This document shows positions 27,070 to 36,077 of a DNA stretch of 64,000 nt, one piece after another. The translations under genes were made by a program, and so were the position numbers. This DNA is from an uncultured Flavobacteriaceae bacterium (lineage in GTDB: Bacteria > Bacteroidota > Bacteroidia > Flavobacteriales > Flavobacteriaceae), in contig CANLWB010000014.1 in the NCBI GenBank assembly GCA_947494695.1, forward strand, positions 62,001 through 126,000, given 5' to 3'. The notes beneath the pieces were generated by a model. That model saw only the letters and a program-made list of their open reading frames with translations. It was not told where the DNA came from and searched no databases. Each line of letters opens with the position of its first letter. The stretch's first letter is position 1.

Positions 27070-28323
27070 TCAATTTTTAAAAATTTCTTTTAGAAGCATT
27101 TCCAGAGCTTTGTTTACTGCTTTGTTCATAACCTTAACGCGATCGCTACCAAAATTAAATGTTTCTGAATACACACCATCATACTTTGTAGCTATAGCAA
27201 TTAACACTGTGCCTATTTCTGCATCGGAATCCCCTTTTGTAGGCCCCGCATTTCCTGTTGTTGCCACTGCAAAGTCCGATTGAAATAATTTCAAGGCATT
27301 TTGCGCCATAGATTCCACCACTTGAGGGCTCACAACAGAATGTGCTTCAATGATCTCCTCTGGGACATCTAGAACATTTATTTTGGATGCTGTTGAATAG
27401 GTAACAACACCGCCATTAAAGTATGCCGAAGCTCCCGAATTTGTTGTAAAGCGCTCTGCCACGGTACCGCCTGTGCAACTTTCTGCTATTGCCAGTGTTT
27501 TCCCCTCTTTAGTCAGTTTTTTAGCGATAACAACCTCAACCGATCCTTCAGAATCCTCAAAACCGGCAAACTCATCTTTAATTAGAGGCAATAGGTTATC
27601 TATCTCTACCTGAACATCCTTTTTAACCTGTTCTTCATCAAAACCTTTGGCTGATAAACGCAATCTTACTTGACCTAGATTTGGCAAGTACGCCAGTTTG
27701 ATATGATCTGGTAACTCATCTTCCCACGAGGATATTCTATCTGCCAAAGCACTTTCACCTAACCCGTAAACTAAAAGGGTTCTATGTAAAATAAAAGGGA
27801 AGTTATATTTTTCTTTTAACCTGGGGATGACTTCATGCTCAATTAAAGCGTTCATCTCATAAGGCACTCCCGGAAGCGAAACAAAAACCTTATTGTCTTT
27901 TTCCATCCACATGCCTGGAGCTGTTCCCAGTCTGTTCATTAACACCTGGGCTTTAGATGGCACAAGAGCCTGATCCTTATTTACCTGCAAAAGTTTTCCT
28001 GGCACATGTCGTTTCCAAATACCTTCAATATTCTCCAATACCGCAGTATTTCTAACTAGGGTATCATTAAAATATTCTGCAATTGTTTTTTTGGTAATAT
28101 CGTCCTTAGTAGGTCCTAGTCCTCCGGTGAGAATAACAATATCTACATGCCTTTCGGCTTCCTTAAGCGCTTTTAAAATGTGTGGTTTATCATCTTGAAC
28201 AGATGTTATTTGATAAACCGAAACACCTATTTTGTTGAGCTGTTTTGCTATAAATACAGAATTCGTATCTACAACCTGGCCAATAAGAAGCTCATCACCA
28301 ATAGTGATTATCTCTGCTAACAT
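27070..28323 (-). CDS. CinA family protein (MoCF-binding domain plus nicotinamide-nucleotide amidohydrolase-like domain)
   Basis: The 417-residue protein has the N-terminal molybdopterin-binding-like domain (MLAEIITIGDELLIGQVVDT, then TGGLGPTKDDITKKTI) and a C-terminal CinA domain (ESCTGGTVAERFT and ATTGNAGPTKGD). CinA proteins act in NAD salvage/repair as NMN deamidase and ADP-ribose pyrophosphatase, and are linked to competence in some firmicutes. Its ATG overlaps the stop of the upstream Hpt gene by one base (TAATG), so translation is coupled. Confidence 0.93.
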   Translation of the reverse strand: MLAEIITIGDELLIGQVVDTNSVFIAKQLNKIGVSVYQITSVQDDKPHILKALKEAERHVDIVILTGGLGPTKDDITKKTIAEYFNDTLVRNTAVLENIEGIWKRHVPGKLLQVNKDQALVPSKAQVLMNRLGTAPGMWMEKDNKVFVSLPGVPYEMNALIEHEVIPRLKEKYNFPFILHRTLLVYGLGESALADRISSWEDELPDHIKLAYLPNLGQVRLRLSAKGFDEEQVKKDVQVEIDNLLPLIKDEFAGFEDSEGSVEVVIAKKLTKEGKTLAIAESCTGGTVAERFTTNSGASAYFNGGVVTYSTASKINVLDVPEEIIEAHSVVSPQVVESMAQNALKLFQSDFAVATTGNAGPTKGDSDAEIGTVLIAIATKYDGVYSETFNFGSDRVKVMNKAVNKALEMLLKEIFKN

Positions 28324-28664
28324 TACAAGTTAAAATCAGACCGCAATTCGGCTGTAGCCATATCTACTGCGGCAATTACTGCATTTAGTTGCGTGGTAAC
28401 ATCCATATCTGTTTTCTCGAACTTACCCCAGTCCTGAACCTCTATTAGAGTATCTAATATTCCCAGTTCAAACAAATCGACTGTGGGTTTCATTTTATGA
28501 GCCGCCTGATAGGCATTAAAATAGTCTTTTTCCGCAACTGCTTTTTTTAATCGTTCGGCATCTACTGGCACTTCCTCCAGAAAAGTTTCCGCCAGGGTTT
28601 TTATAAAATCTTCGTCATTATCCGCCAATTCCCGCACTCTAAATAATTTGTAATGTTGCTCCAT
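28323..28664 (-). CDS. Hpt domain-containing phosphotransfer protein
   Basis: A 113-residue helical protein with the Hpt signature AYQAAHKMKPTVDLFEL; the His of AAHKMK near residue 60 is the likely phosphoacceptor. Hpt modules relay phosphate between histidine kinases and response regulators, but no kinase or regulator gene lies nearby. It is encoded between a fumarylacetoacetase-like gene (stop directly adjacent to this ATG) and cinA (one-base overlap), so all three are tightly coupled. Confidence 0.85.
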   Translation of the reverse strand: MEQHYKLFRVRELADNDEDFIKTLAETFLEEVPVDAERLKKAVAEKDYFNAYQAAHKMKPTVDLFELGILDTLIEVQDWGKFEKTDMDVTTQLNAVIAAVDMATAELRSDFNL

Positions 28665-29276
28665 TTATTTTACTGTTATTGAAAACACTTCTTTGTTTTC
28701 TATAAAACCTTTTAGTTTATCATTAGTATTTACTTCGCCAACTCCTGCCGGCGTGCCTGTAAAGATAATATCTCCAATCTTTAAAGTAAAATATTTTGAC
28801 ACATATTCTATCAGTTCATCGATTTTCCATAACATGAAGCTTGTATTCCCCTTTTGAACAACTTCATTGTTTTTCTCCAGGGTAAAGCCAATATCATTAA
28901 CGTTACCCAACTCATTAATTCGTAGCCAATTACCCACGACCGCAGAGCCATCAAAGGATTTCGCCTTTTCCCAAGGCAGGCCTTTTTCTTTTAATTGACT
29001 TTGTAAATCTCTTGCTGTAAAATCGATACCAAGCCCAATTTCATTGTAGTATTTATGTGCAAACTTTTTATCGATATATTTCCCAACTCGGTTAATTTTA
29101 ACCAAAATTTCCACTTCATGATGGATATTATTCGAAAAATCGGGGATAAAAAAGGGCTGCTTTTTTAATAAAATGGCAGTATCTGGTTTTAAAAAAATAA
29201 CTGGGTCTGTTGGTTTCTCATTTTCCAGTTCTTCAATGTGTTCGGTATAATTTCTACCTATACAAATTAGTTTCAT
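28665..29276 (-). CDS. Fumarylacetoacetate hydrolase family protein
   Basis: A 203-residue cytoplasmic enzyme of the FAH superfamily, which hydrolyses or decarboxylates acylpyruvates such as oxaloacetate. Visible are MKLICIGRNYTEHIEEL, metal-binding HHEVEILVKI, GLGIDFTARDLQ, FDGSAVVGNW and IIFTGTPAGVGEV. The single-domain length suits the YcgM/acylpyruvase type. ATG 29276 was chosen; an ATG at 29288 falls inside a REP-like hairpin. First gene of a three-gene coupled unit with the Hpt gene and cinA. Confidence 0.88.
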   Translation of the reverse strand: MKLICIGRNYTEHIEELENEKPTDPVIFLKPDTAILLKKQPFFIPDFSNNIHHEVEILVKINRVGKYIDKKFAHKYYNEIGLGIDFTARDLQSQLKEKGLPWEKAKSFDGSAVVGNWLRINELGNVNDIGFTLEKNNEVVQKGNTSFMLWKIDELIEYVSKYFTLKIGDIIFTGTPAGVGEVNTNDKLKGFIENKEVFSITVK

Positions 29277-29286
29277 TCTTCGTTTC

Positions 29287-29306
29287 ATTCCTGCGAAAGC
29301 GGGAAT
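29287..29306. repeat. REP-like hairpin with GAAA tetraloop
   Basis: ATTCCTGC pairs with GCGGGAAT around a GAAA loop. It lies in the gap between the exonuclease and FAH-family genes, 35 nt from a related hairpin at 29341-29360. Confidence 0.6.
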
Positions 29307-29340
29307 ATCTTTTTCTTGTTAGCTATAATTTAAAAACGGA

Positions 29341-29360
29341 GTTCCTATCTTCATAGGAAT
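29341..29360. repeat. Second REP-like hairpin
   Basis: TTCCTAT pairs with ATAGGAA around a CTTC loop. On the minus strand it reads ATTCCTATGAAGATAGGAAC, related in plan to the 29287-29306 hairpin. Confidence 0.55.
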
Positions 29361-29370
29361 AACAAAATCT

Positions 29371-30144
29371 TTAAAACTTATTATTAAAGCTTCTAAGTTT
29401 AATACGTGTTAGTATCTTTTTAGTATATAACGGGAAATCGGCATTTAATAACCATCCATAATACCCTGGTTCTTTCTCAAGGATCTCTGTAACCAATTTA
29501 CCTTTGTGTTTACCAAAGGAAAAGCACTCTTCTCCATCTTTGTTATAGACTATAAATCCAGCAAAATCGGCAAACTTCTTTCTGGAGCTAAACTCTGCCA
29601 GAAACTTAGTATTGTTTTCAACTTCGTCATACTTCTCGATTTGCGCTTTTAATATTTCGTATGTTGCGTTAGTATCTGCTTCTGCACTATGAGCATTGTC
29701 AAGATTTTTATCACAGTAAAATTTATAAGCTGCACTTAATGTGCGTTGCTCCATTTTGTGATAAATAGTTTGAACATCTACAGCTAAACGGTTTTTCATA
29801 TCGAAATCGATATCTGCCCTTAACATTTCTTCTGCCAATAAAGGAATATCAAAGCGATTAGAATTAAATCCGCCCAAGTCTGAATCCTTTATCAAATTAT
29901 ACACCTCTTTTGCCAGTTCTTTAAACGTTGGTTCATTAGCAACCTTCTCATTGGTAATTCCATGAATCTCGGTTACTTCTTTTGGAATAGGCATTTCCGG
30001 ATTTACTAACCACGTTTTACTTTCTTTATTTCCGTTGGGAAAAACCTTAAGGATAGAAATTTCTACAATACGATCTTTAGAAATATTAACTCCTGTTGTT
30101 TCAAGATCAAAAAAACAAATGGGATTTGTCAGATTTAACTGCAT
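29371..30144 (-). CDS. DEDDh 3'-5' exonuclease (DnaQ-like) with C-terminal DUF3820-like domain
   Basis: The 257-residue protein has the full DEDDh set: FDLETTGVNIS (DxE), GFNSNRFDIPLL (Asp) and AHSAEADTNAT (HxxxxD). This predicts a proofreading-type or RNase T-like 3'-5' exonuclease. The C-terminal part (CFSFGKHKGKLVTEILEKEP, then YYGWLLNADFP) matches the DUF3820 pattern often joined to these exonucleases. It is probably a stand-alone nuclease rather than the replicative epsilon subunit. A weak -7 box (TATCTTTA) lies at 30167-30174. Confidence 0.88.
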   Translation of the reverse strand: MQLNLTNPICFFDLETTGVNISKDRIVEISILKVFPNGNKESKTWLVNPEMPIPKEVTEIHGITNEKVANEPTFKELAKEVYNLIKDSDLGGFNSNRFDIPLLAEEMLRADIDFDMKNRLAVDVQTIYHKMEQRTLSAAYKFYCDKNLDNAHSAEADTNATYEILKAQIEKYDEVENNTKFLAEFSSRKKFADFAGFIVYNKDGEECFSFGKHKGKLVTEILEKEPGYYGWLLNADFPLYTKKILTRIKLRSFNNKF

Positions 30145-30198
30145 TTAATTCTGTTTTAGAAAGTTGTAAAGATACTAAATTGCCAAAGTGTGAAAATA

Positions 30199-30228
30199 AA
30201 AAAACCAACTTAAAAAAGTTGGTTTTTT
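30199..30228 (-). terminator. Terminator of the E2 acyltransferase gene
   Basis: AAAAAACCAACTT pairs perfectly with AAGTTGGTTTTTT around a 4-nt loop; T-rich on both strands, about 20 nt after the minus-strand stop at 30250. Confidence 0.85.
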
Positions 30229-30249
30229 CTACGATTAAATTTTTATAAC

Positions 30250-31593
30250 TTAAATTTCTCTATGACTATCCCAGGCTTCAAGGTAATCTTTTACTGCTTT
30301 TACAAACTGTCCGCCCAATGCCCCATTTACAACACGATGGTCGTATGAGTGGGATAAGAACATCTTGTACCGTATTCCAATAAAGTCCCCTTCCGGTGTT
30401 TCTATAACAGCTGGTACTTTTCTAATAGCTCCAAGCGCTAATATCCCAACCTGTGGCTGATTAATAATTGGAGTTCCCATAATACTACCAAAGGTTCCTA
30501 CATTGGTTACTGTATAGGTACCTCCCTGTATATCGTCTGGTTTTAATTTATTCTCTCTCGCTCGGTGTGCTAAATCGTTAACCTGTTTGGTCATCCCGAC
30601 AAGATTTAACTGATCGGCATTTTTTATAACCGGTACTATTAAATTGCCATCTGGTAGTGCAGCGGCCATGCCAAGATTAATATCCTTCTTCTTCACTATG
30701 GTGCTATCTCCCTGAAGCGAAATATTCATCATTGGGAAATCCCGAAGGGCTTTCGCTACGGCTTCCATAAAAATTGGAGTAAATGTTAAATTCTCGCCTT
30801 CACGTTTTTTGAACTCGTCCTTAACTTTTTTTCTCCAATTCCATATGTTGGTAACATCGGCCTCTATAAAACTTTGAACATGCGCCGAAGTTTGTACAGA
30901 TTCTACCATATGATGAGCAATGAGTTTCCCCATTCTCGACATTTCTATAATCTCATCTTCTCCACTCGAAACAACCTTTGAAACACTTGCTACTGGTTTT
31001 TCCTTAGATTTCGATTGAACCACGGGAGTTTCAACAGGTATCCCAGCTGGTTTTTGAACATCTCCCGTCCTATTTTCTAAATAGTGTAAAATATCATTTT
31101 TAGTGACACGTCCATCTTTACCACTCCCAGCAATACGATCCAACTCTTCTTGAGCAATCCCTTCTTGCTTGGCGATATTCTTAACCAATGGCGAGTAAAA
31201 ACGCTCTCCATTAGACGCTATTGCTCCTACCGTTTCTTTCGCCATACTAACAGTTTCTGCAACCATTTCTGCTGCTTCTTTCTGGCTTGGTACTTTTTCA
31301 TCTGCAGAAAGAGGTTCTTCTTGAGAAGCCCCAGACTCGGAATCATCATCACCCTCTGCCTCTATAACCGCTATAACCTGTCCTACCTGGACTACATCAT
31401 CCACCTCAAAGTACCGTTCTACCAATACACCATCTACTTCACTGGGCACCTCGCTATCGACCTTATCTGTTGCTATTTCCAAAACAGGCTCATCCATCTC
31501 TATTGTATCCCCAACCTCTTTTAACCAGGATGTTATTGTTGCCTCTGCAACACTTTCTCCCATTTTCGGTAATTTAAGCTCAATTCTTGCCAT
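30250..31593 (-). CDS. Dihydrolipoamide acyltransferase (E2) of a 2-oxo acid dehydrogenase complex
   Basis: The 447-residue protein has one N-terminal lipoyl domain (PKMGESVAEATI, with lipoylated Lys in EIATDKVDSE near residue 44), an acidic linker, a peripheral-subunit-binding domain (YSPLVKNIAKQEGIAQEELD) and the catalytic 2-oxoacid acyltransferase domain. Overall it resembles branched-chain or 2-oxoglutarate type E2s. The active-site motif reads DHRVVNG, with Asn where the textbook HxxxDG has Asp. E1 and E3 genes are not in the window. A TAATTTTG -7 box lies at 31631-31638. Confidence 0.92.
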   Translation of the reverse strand: MARIELKLPKMGESVAEATITSWLKEVGDTIEMDEPVLEIATDKVDSEVPSEVDGVLVERYFEVDDVVQVGQVIAVIEAEGDDDSESGASQEEPLSADEKVPSQKEAAEMVAETVSMAKETVGAIASNGERFYSPLVKNIAKQEGIAQEELDRIAGSGKDGRVTKNDILHYLENRTGDVQKPAGIPVETPVVQSKSKEKPVASVSKVVSSGEDEIIEMSRMGKLIAHHMVESVQTSAHVQSFIEADVTNIWNWRKKVKDEFKKREGENLTFTPIFMEAVAKALRDFPMMNISLQGDSTIVKKKDINLGMAAALPDGNLIVPVIKNADQLNLVGMTKQVNDLAHRARENKLKPDDIQGGTYTVTNVGTFGSIMGTPIINQPQVGILALGAIRKVPAVIETPEGDFIGIRYKMFLSHSYDHRVVNGALGGQFVKAVKDYLEAWDSHREI

Positions 31594-31630
31594 ATTAATA
31601 ACGTAATGCTTGTTTTTTTTATTTTGATTG

Positions 31631-31638
31631 CAAAATTA
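31631..31638 (-). promoter_or_regulatory. -7 box for the E2 acyltransferase gene
   Basis: Minus-strand TAATTTTG matches TAnnTTTG, 37 nt upstream of the E2 ATG. Ideal -33 not seen. Confidence 0.5.
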
Positions 31639-31677
31639 ATGAAAAAACATCAATTTTTTTAAATTATCTACAACAAA

Positions 31678-32775
31678 CTATTCTATTAAGATAACTTCTC
31701 CTCTGGATATTGTATTATCACTCCCGAGTACAAAATTAGAGTTTTTAGGCAATATTTTAAAAGTAATATGCTTGTCTTTATTAGCTTCAATCATTTCGAT
31801 TATGCTTTTAAAGCTAAACGCATTGGCATCAAAAACAATTTCAGAATGTCTCGAGACCTGATCTAAATCTTGTTTTAAAACAACTTCTTTGGGTAAAGCA
31901 GCCTTTAATTTTTCATGTTCAGCATTAGAAATAAGGACATATTTCGAAACATTTTTATCTGGATTAATCGGTTCTCCTCTAAATATATAAACTAACTTTA
32001 AACCGAGCCAAACCAACATATCGAACAACACATTCTTCTTAAAGTGCTTTTTATAAAAGATTTGCATCGCTCCATAAAAACGTTTGGCATAATTTTTATC
32101 TCTTAGTGTACTCTCTCCTTTAAAATGAATAATTGTTGTTTCCCCAATATAATAATTCTGGTAACCTGCTTTTAAAATCCTATAGGATATATCAATATCC
32201 TCTCCATACATAAAATAATCTTCATCAAAGCCCTCAATTGCATTATATATGTCTCTTTTTAAAAGCATAAAAGCTCCAACCAACACATCTATCTTGCCTG
32301 TTTCATGTTCTTCTAAGTGATTGGCATAATAATCTGTTGAACTTCCAAATAATTTCTTAATCGCTGCACTAATGTAGGGAATGTTACGTTTGCTCTCTGG
32401 TAAAAAGACTCCCGCCCCATTAATTAATTTGCAACCAATCAGCCCTAATTTCTCTTTCTTTTCTGCAAATTTAAACAGCTTTATAAAAGTATCTTCAGCA
32501 ACAACTGTATCCGGATTTAGAATACAAACATATGCTCCTTTAGCTTGAGCAACTCCGATGTTATTCCCTTTTGAAAATCCGAAATTTTCTTTATTCTCAA
32601 TAAGAATAACATTAGGAAATAATGCCTTAACCATTTCACAACTATCGTCCTGTGAATTATTGTCTACTACAATAATCTCTGAATCGATTTGAGAAGTCGC
32701 TGCCTCTACACTTCTTAGACAGAGTTCCAAAAAATAACGGACGTTGTAGTTTAATATAACTATAGAGAGTTTCAA
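31678..32775 (-). CDS. Family 2 glycosyltransferase (WbbL/rhamnosyltransferase-like)
   Basis: The 365-residue protein has the GT-A fold: LSIVILNYNVRYFLELCLRS, IIVVDNNSQDDS, the NPD metal-site region CILNPDTVVAED, and FDEDYFMYGEDIDISYRIL near the catalytic base. A C-terminal hydrophobic stretch may contact the membrane. It begins with TTG (32775), 9 nt after the recR stop; no suitable ATG exists upstream, and the TTG gives the standard MKLSIVILNYN start. It probably acts in cell-surface polysaccharide synthesis. Confidence 0.88.
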   Translation of the reverse strand: MKLSIVILNYNVRYFLELCLRSVEAATSQIDSEIIVVDNNSQDDSCEMVKALFPNVILIENKENFGFSKGNNIGVAQAKGAYVCILNPDTVVAEDTFIKLFKFAEKKEKLGLIGCKLINGAGVFLPESKRNIPYISAAIKKLFGSSTDYYANHLEEHETGKIDVLVGAFMLLKRDIYNAIEGFDEDYFMYGEDIDISYRILKAGYQNYYIGETTIIHFKGESTLRDKNYAKRFYGAMQIFYKKHFKKNVLFDMLVWLGLKLVYIFRGEPINPDKNVSKYVLISNAEHEKLKAALPKEVVLKQDLDQVSRHSEIVFDANAFSFKSIIEMIEANKDKHITFKILPKNSNFVLGSDNTISRGEVILIE

Positions 32776-32784
32776 AAGGATCTA

Positions 32785-33402
32785 TTATGATTTTAAAGAG
32801 CTTTCAAATGGAATTCTGTTAACTATACTTCTCCCTAAAGTTACCTCATCTGCATATTCCAGTTCGTCACCAACAGATATCCCCCTGGCTATAGTTGACG
32901 TCAAAATTTGATAGTCTTTTATTTGTTTGTAAATATAAAAATTTGTGGTATCTCCTTCCATCGTCGAGCTTAACGCAAATATAAGTTCATTTATTTCAAC
33001 CGTCTTCACTTTATTTACTAAAGATTCTATATTCAAGTCATGCGGCCCTATCCCATCCATTGGAGAAATCTTACCTCCTAAAACATGGTAAACACCTTTA
33101 AATGAGCTCGTATTTTCGATAGCCATCACATCTTTAATATCCTCAACAATGCAAATCGTACTAGTATCCCTATTAGGGTTAGCACATATTTCACAAAGCT
33201 CTTTATCACTAATATTATGGCAGGACTTACAAAACTTAATTTCGCTCCGCATGGTTTGCAGGGCTTCAGACAGCATTTGAGTTTGCTCTTTTGGCTGTCT
33301 TAATAAGTGTAATACCAACCGCAACGCCGTACGTTTACCTATACCTGGTAATTGTGACACTTCGTCTACCGCCCGTTCTAAAAGTTTTGAAGAGAATTCC
33401 AT
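32785..33402 (-). CDS. recR: Recombination protein RecR
   Basis: RecR works with RecF and RecO to load RecA at single-stranded gaps. The 205-residue protein has the N-terminal helix-hairpin-helix ([17 protein letters not shown]), a four-cysteine zinc finger ([16 protein letters not shown]) and the TOPRIM domain ([13 protein letters not shown], then [12 protein letters not shown]). Normal length. It is upstream of, and closely spaced with, the glycosyltransferase gene, and diverges from the symporter. Confidence 0.97.
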   Translation of the reverse strand: MEFSSKLLERAVDEVSQLPGIGKRTALRLVLHLLRQPKEQTQMLSEALQTMRSEIKFCKSCHNISDKELCEICANPNRDTSTICIVEDIKDVMAIENTSSFKGVYHVLGGKISPMDGIGPHDLNIESLVNKVKTVEINELIFALSSTMEGDTTNFYIYKQIKDYQILTSTIARGISVGDELEYADEVTLGRSIVNRIPFESSLKS

Positions 33403-33525
33403 TGCCGCGAATTTAAGATTTCGAGTTGAGATTCGCTAATTTTCTCACGCTCTTTTAATTTGCCACTATTCATTTGGAATATGAAAGTTAATATTTGTAT
33501 TTTGAGCATTTAAATTAACATTTTA

Positions 33526-34989
33526 ATGTCTGCATTACAAATCATCCTGCTTATCGCAGCGTATTTTGGAGTTCTTATCCTTATTTCATATTTAACTAGC
33601 AAAGAGGATTCTAACGACACATTTTTCAAAGCCAAAAGGCAGTCTCCATGGTATATTGTGGCCTTTGGAATGATTGGCGCATCGCTTTCTGGTGTCACAT
33701 TTATTTCGGTTCCAGGATGGGTAGAAAGTTCTCAATTTAGTTATATGCAGGTTGTCTTTGGGTACCTCGCTGGCTACTTTGTTATTGCTTATGTATTACT
33801 TCCAATATATTACAAACTTAATGTAACTTCCATATACCAATATTTAGAAAACCGCTTTGGTCTTGTGAGTTATAAAACCGGAGCTTTTTTCTTTTTCATC
33901 TCTAGAATTTTAGGAGCTTCTTTTAGATTATACCTCGTAGCCATTGTATTGCAAAAGTTTGTTTTCGATGCTTATGGATTTCCTTTTTGGGGCACCGTAA
34001 CCATCTCTATTATCTTAATATGGTTATACACCTTTAAAGGGGGGATTAAAACCATTGTTTGGACAGATACTTTACAAACCTTATTTATGCTTGTAGCAGT
34101 TATTATAGCTATTGTTTTGATTACCGATAAACTAGATTGGAGTCTTTCGGAATTCTTAGCTTCTGAAGAATTAACGGCGTATAACAAAACGTTTTTTACA
34201 GAATCGTTTTTGGCAAAAAATCATCTTATAAAATCATTCCTTGGAGGTATGTTTATTGCCATTTGTATGACAGGTCTTGACCAGGATATGATGCAAAAGA
34301 ACCTCACTTGCAAAACACTTAAAGATGCACAAAAGAATATGGTTTCCTTTAGCCTCGTCTTAATTGTTGTTAATTTTATTTTTTTACTACTTGGAGCGTT
34401 GTTATTCATTTACGCCGAACGATACAATATTGCAACACCTCTGCTTGATGGAAAAGCAAAAACCGATTTACTATTTCCGGAAATTGCACTAAATGGAGGT
34501 TTAAGTATAACACTGGCTATCGTCTTCCTTTTAGGCCTAATTGCTGCTGCTTATAGCAGTGCAGATAGTGCATTAACATCGTTAACAACCTCTTTTTGTA
34601 TTGACTTTTTAGGTATTGAAAACATAGAGAAATCTAAACAAAAAGGGGTGCGCAAACGGGTTCATATTTTAATGAGTCTTGTACTTATTGTTGTTATTGT
34701 GGCTTTTAAATACATATTGGACAGTAACGTTATTGATAATCTCCTAAAAGTAGCTGGTTATACTTATGGGCCACTTCTAGGACTATTTGCCTTTGGAATC
34801 TTCACAAAGTTTAAGATTATAGATAAATACGTTTGGATTGTTACATTGTTATCTGTACTACTATCTTACTTCATCGGAAGTATTCCACCAGAGCACATGG
34901 GAGGTTATGCTATTGGTTATGAACTTCTTGTCATTAATGGACTTATAACATTCTTTGGTCTAATATTGATTCGTAGTAAGGAGAACTAA
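33526..34989 (+). CDS. Sodium:solute symporter (SSS family)
   Basis: A 487-residue integral membrane protein with about 13 hydrophobic helices and SSS features: the [17 protein letters not shown] segment near residues 50-65, an [13 protein letters not shown] region and [17 protein letters not shown] near residue 350, the conserved sodium-site helix. It would take up a small solute with Na+. Substrate cannot be told (pantothenate, proline and sialic acid types look alike). Its last 30 nt overlap the convergent CoA-binding gene. Confidence 0.9.
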   Translation: MSALQIILLIAAYFGVLILISYLTSKEDSNDTFFKAKRQSPWYIVAFGMIGASLSGVTFISVPGWVESSQFSYMQVVFGYLAGYFVIAYVLLPIYYKLNVTSIYQYLENRFGLVSYKTGAFFFFISRILGASFRLYLVAIVLQKFVFDAYGFPFWGTVTISIILIWLYTFKGGIKTIVWTDTLQTLFMLVAVIIAIVLITDKLDWSLSEFLASEELTAYNKTFFTESFLAKNHLIKSFLGGMFIAICMTGLDQDMMQKNLTCKTLKDAQKNMVSFSLVLIVVNFIFLLLGALLFIYAERYNIATPLLDGKAKTDLLFPEIALNGGLSITLAIVFLLGLIAAAYSSADSALTSLTTSFCIDFLGIENIEKSKQKGVRKRVHILMSLVLIVVIVAFKYILDSNVIDNLLKVAGYTYGPLLGLFAFGIFTKFKIIDKYVWIVTLLSVLLSYFIGSIPPEHMGGYAIGYELLVINGLITFFGLILIRSKEN

Positions 34990-35322
34990 AGTGCAGGACG
35001 CTTCAAAAGCTATATTGTGTTCCTTTAAAATCTTATAAAGCTCCGGATTTTCTGTTCCCGGATTAAAAATAACGCGTTCTGGTTTTAAGGATACTATGTA
35101 ATTGTAATAATCACGTTGATTTTTAGGGTTTATATACATGGTTACCGTGTGTATGTCGTTGTAAGGTACCAATTCATTCTTAATTGGTACTCCTAAAATC
35201 TCACCGGTTTTCAAACCAAAGGCAACAACCTCAACATTATTTGCTACCAGCCTTTGTATGGCGTAGTTAGAATATCTATTAGGCTTTAAGGATGCTCCCA
35301 GTATTAAGGTCTTTTTTTTCAT
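34960..35322 (-). CDS. CoA-binding domain protein (YccU-like)
   Basis: A 120-residue Rossmann-fold protein of the CoA-binding family: [19 protein letters not shown] at the start, [21 protein letters not shown] in the middle, and [20 protein letters not shown] followed by EASCTLVLL. Small family members bind CoA; the cellular role is not known. The 3' end overlaps the symporter gene by 30 nt on the opposite strand. It is 26 nt downstream of the response regulator stop, so it may belong to that transcript. Confidence 0.85.
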   Translation of the reverse strand: MKKKTLILGASLKPNRYSNYAIQRLVANNVEVVAFGLKTGEILGVPIKNELVPYNDIHTVTMYINPKNQRDYYNYIVSLKPERVIFNPGTENPELYKILKEHNIAFEASCTLVLLTTNQY

Positions 35323-35348
35323 CTATTTATATAATTATCACCCAAGTC

Positions 35349-36059
35349 TCAAGTCTTTTTTAAACACTCTAAAACCTGCTGTCTATAACTCACTCCAATT
35401 GGGATCTCGATAGCACCTAATTCAATATCTTGAGTTGTAAAAGCCGTAATCATACGAGTGTTTATAATATAAGACCGGTGTGTTCTTAAAAAGTAATTGG
35501 GTAGTTTGTTAATAAAATCACTTATTTTATCTTTAGTCGTAAAAGTTTGCTTTTCTGTATGAATACGTATATAATCTTTTAAACTTTCGGCATACAAAAT
35601 TTCTGAAAATAAAATTTTATAATGCTTTTTGTTAATGTTTATATATATGAAGTCCGTACTGGATTTCTTTTCCAAAACAGATGGTAAATTTTTACTGTGA
35701 CTATCTACTGTTTTAAAATACTTATTGATTGCCTTAAAAAAACGTTCGAAAGCAATAGGTTTTAGTAAATAGTCGATCACCTCCAACTCATAACTTTCTA
35801 TAGCATATTCTCTATAGGCGGTGGTAAAAATAACCTTGGGTGGATTACTTATAGATTTTAAAAACTCGATACCAGTAAGCATTGGCATTTGAATATCTAA
35901 AAACATCAGATCCACTGCTTTAGACTTTAATATCTCAAACCCCTCCATCGCATTATTGCATGTCGCCACAATCTCTAAATTGGGAACTTTAGAAATATGC
36001 GTTTCTATTAATGTTACGGCAAGTGGTTCATCATCTATAATAATACATTTTACCTTCAC
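35349..36059 (-). CDS. LytTR-family response regulator
   Basis: The 236-residue regulator has a receiver domain (MKVKCIIIDDEPLAVTLIE; phospho-acceptor Asp in MFLDIQMPMLTG near residue 55; Lys in YLLKPIAFERF) and a C-terminal LytTR DNA-binding domain (FIYININKKHYKILFSEILY, FLRTHRSYIIN). The start codon is GTG at 36059, giving the exact family N-terminus. It lies 18 nt after its cognate kinase gene, forming a LytS/LytR-type two-component system. Targets are unknown. Confidence 0.94.
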   Translation of the reverse strand: MKVKCIIIDDEPLAVTLIETHISKVPNLEIVATCNNAMEGFEILKSKAVDLMFLDIQMPMLTGIEFLKSISNPPKVIFTTAYREYAIESYELEVIDYLLKPIAFERFFKAINKYFKTVDSHSKNLPSVLEKKSSTDFIYININKKHYKILFSEILYAESLKDYIRIHTEKQTFTTKDKISDFINKLPNYFLRTHRSYIINTRMITAFTTQDIELGAIEIPIGVSYRQQVLECLKKT

Positions 36060-36077
36060 TTAATTAATTTTTAAAGA

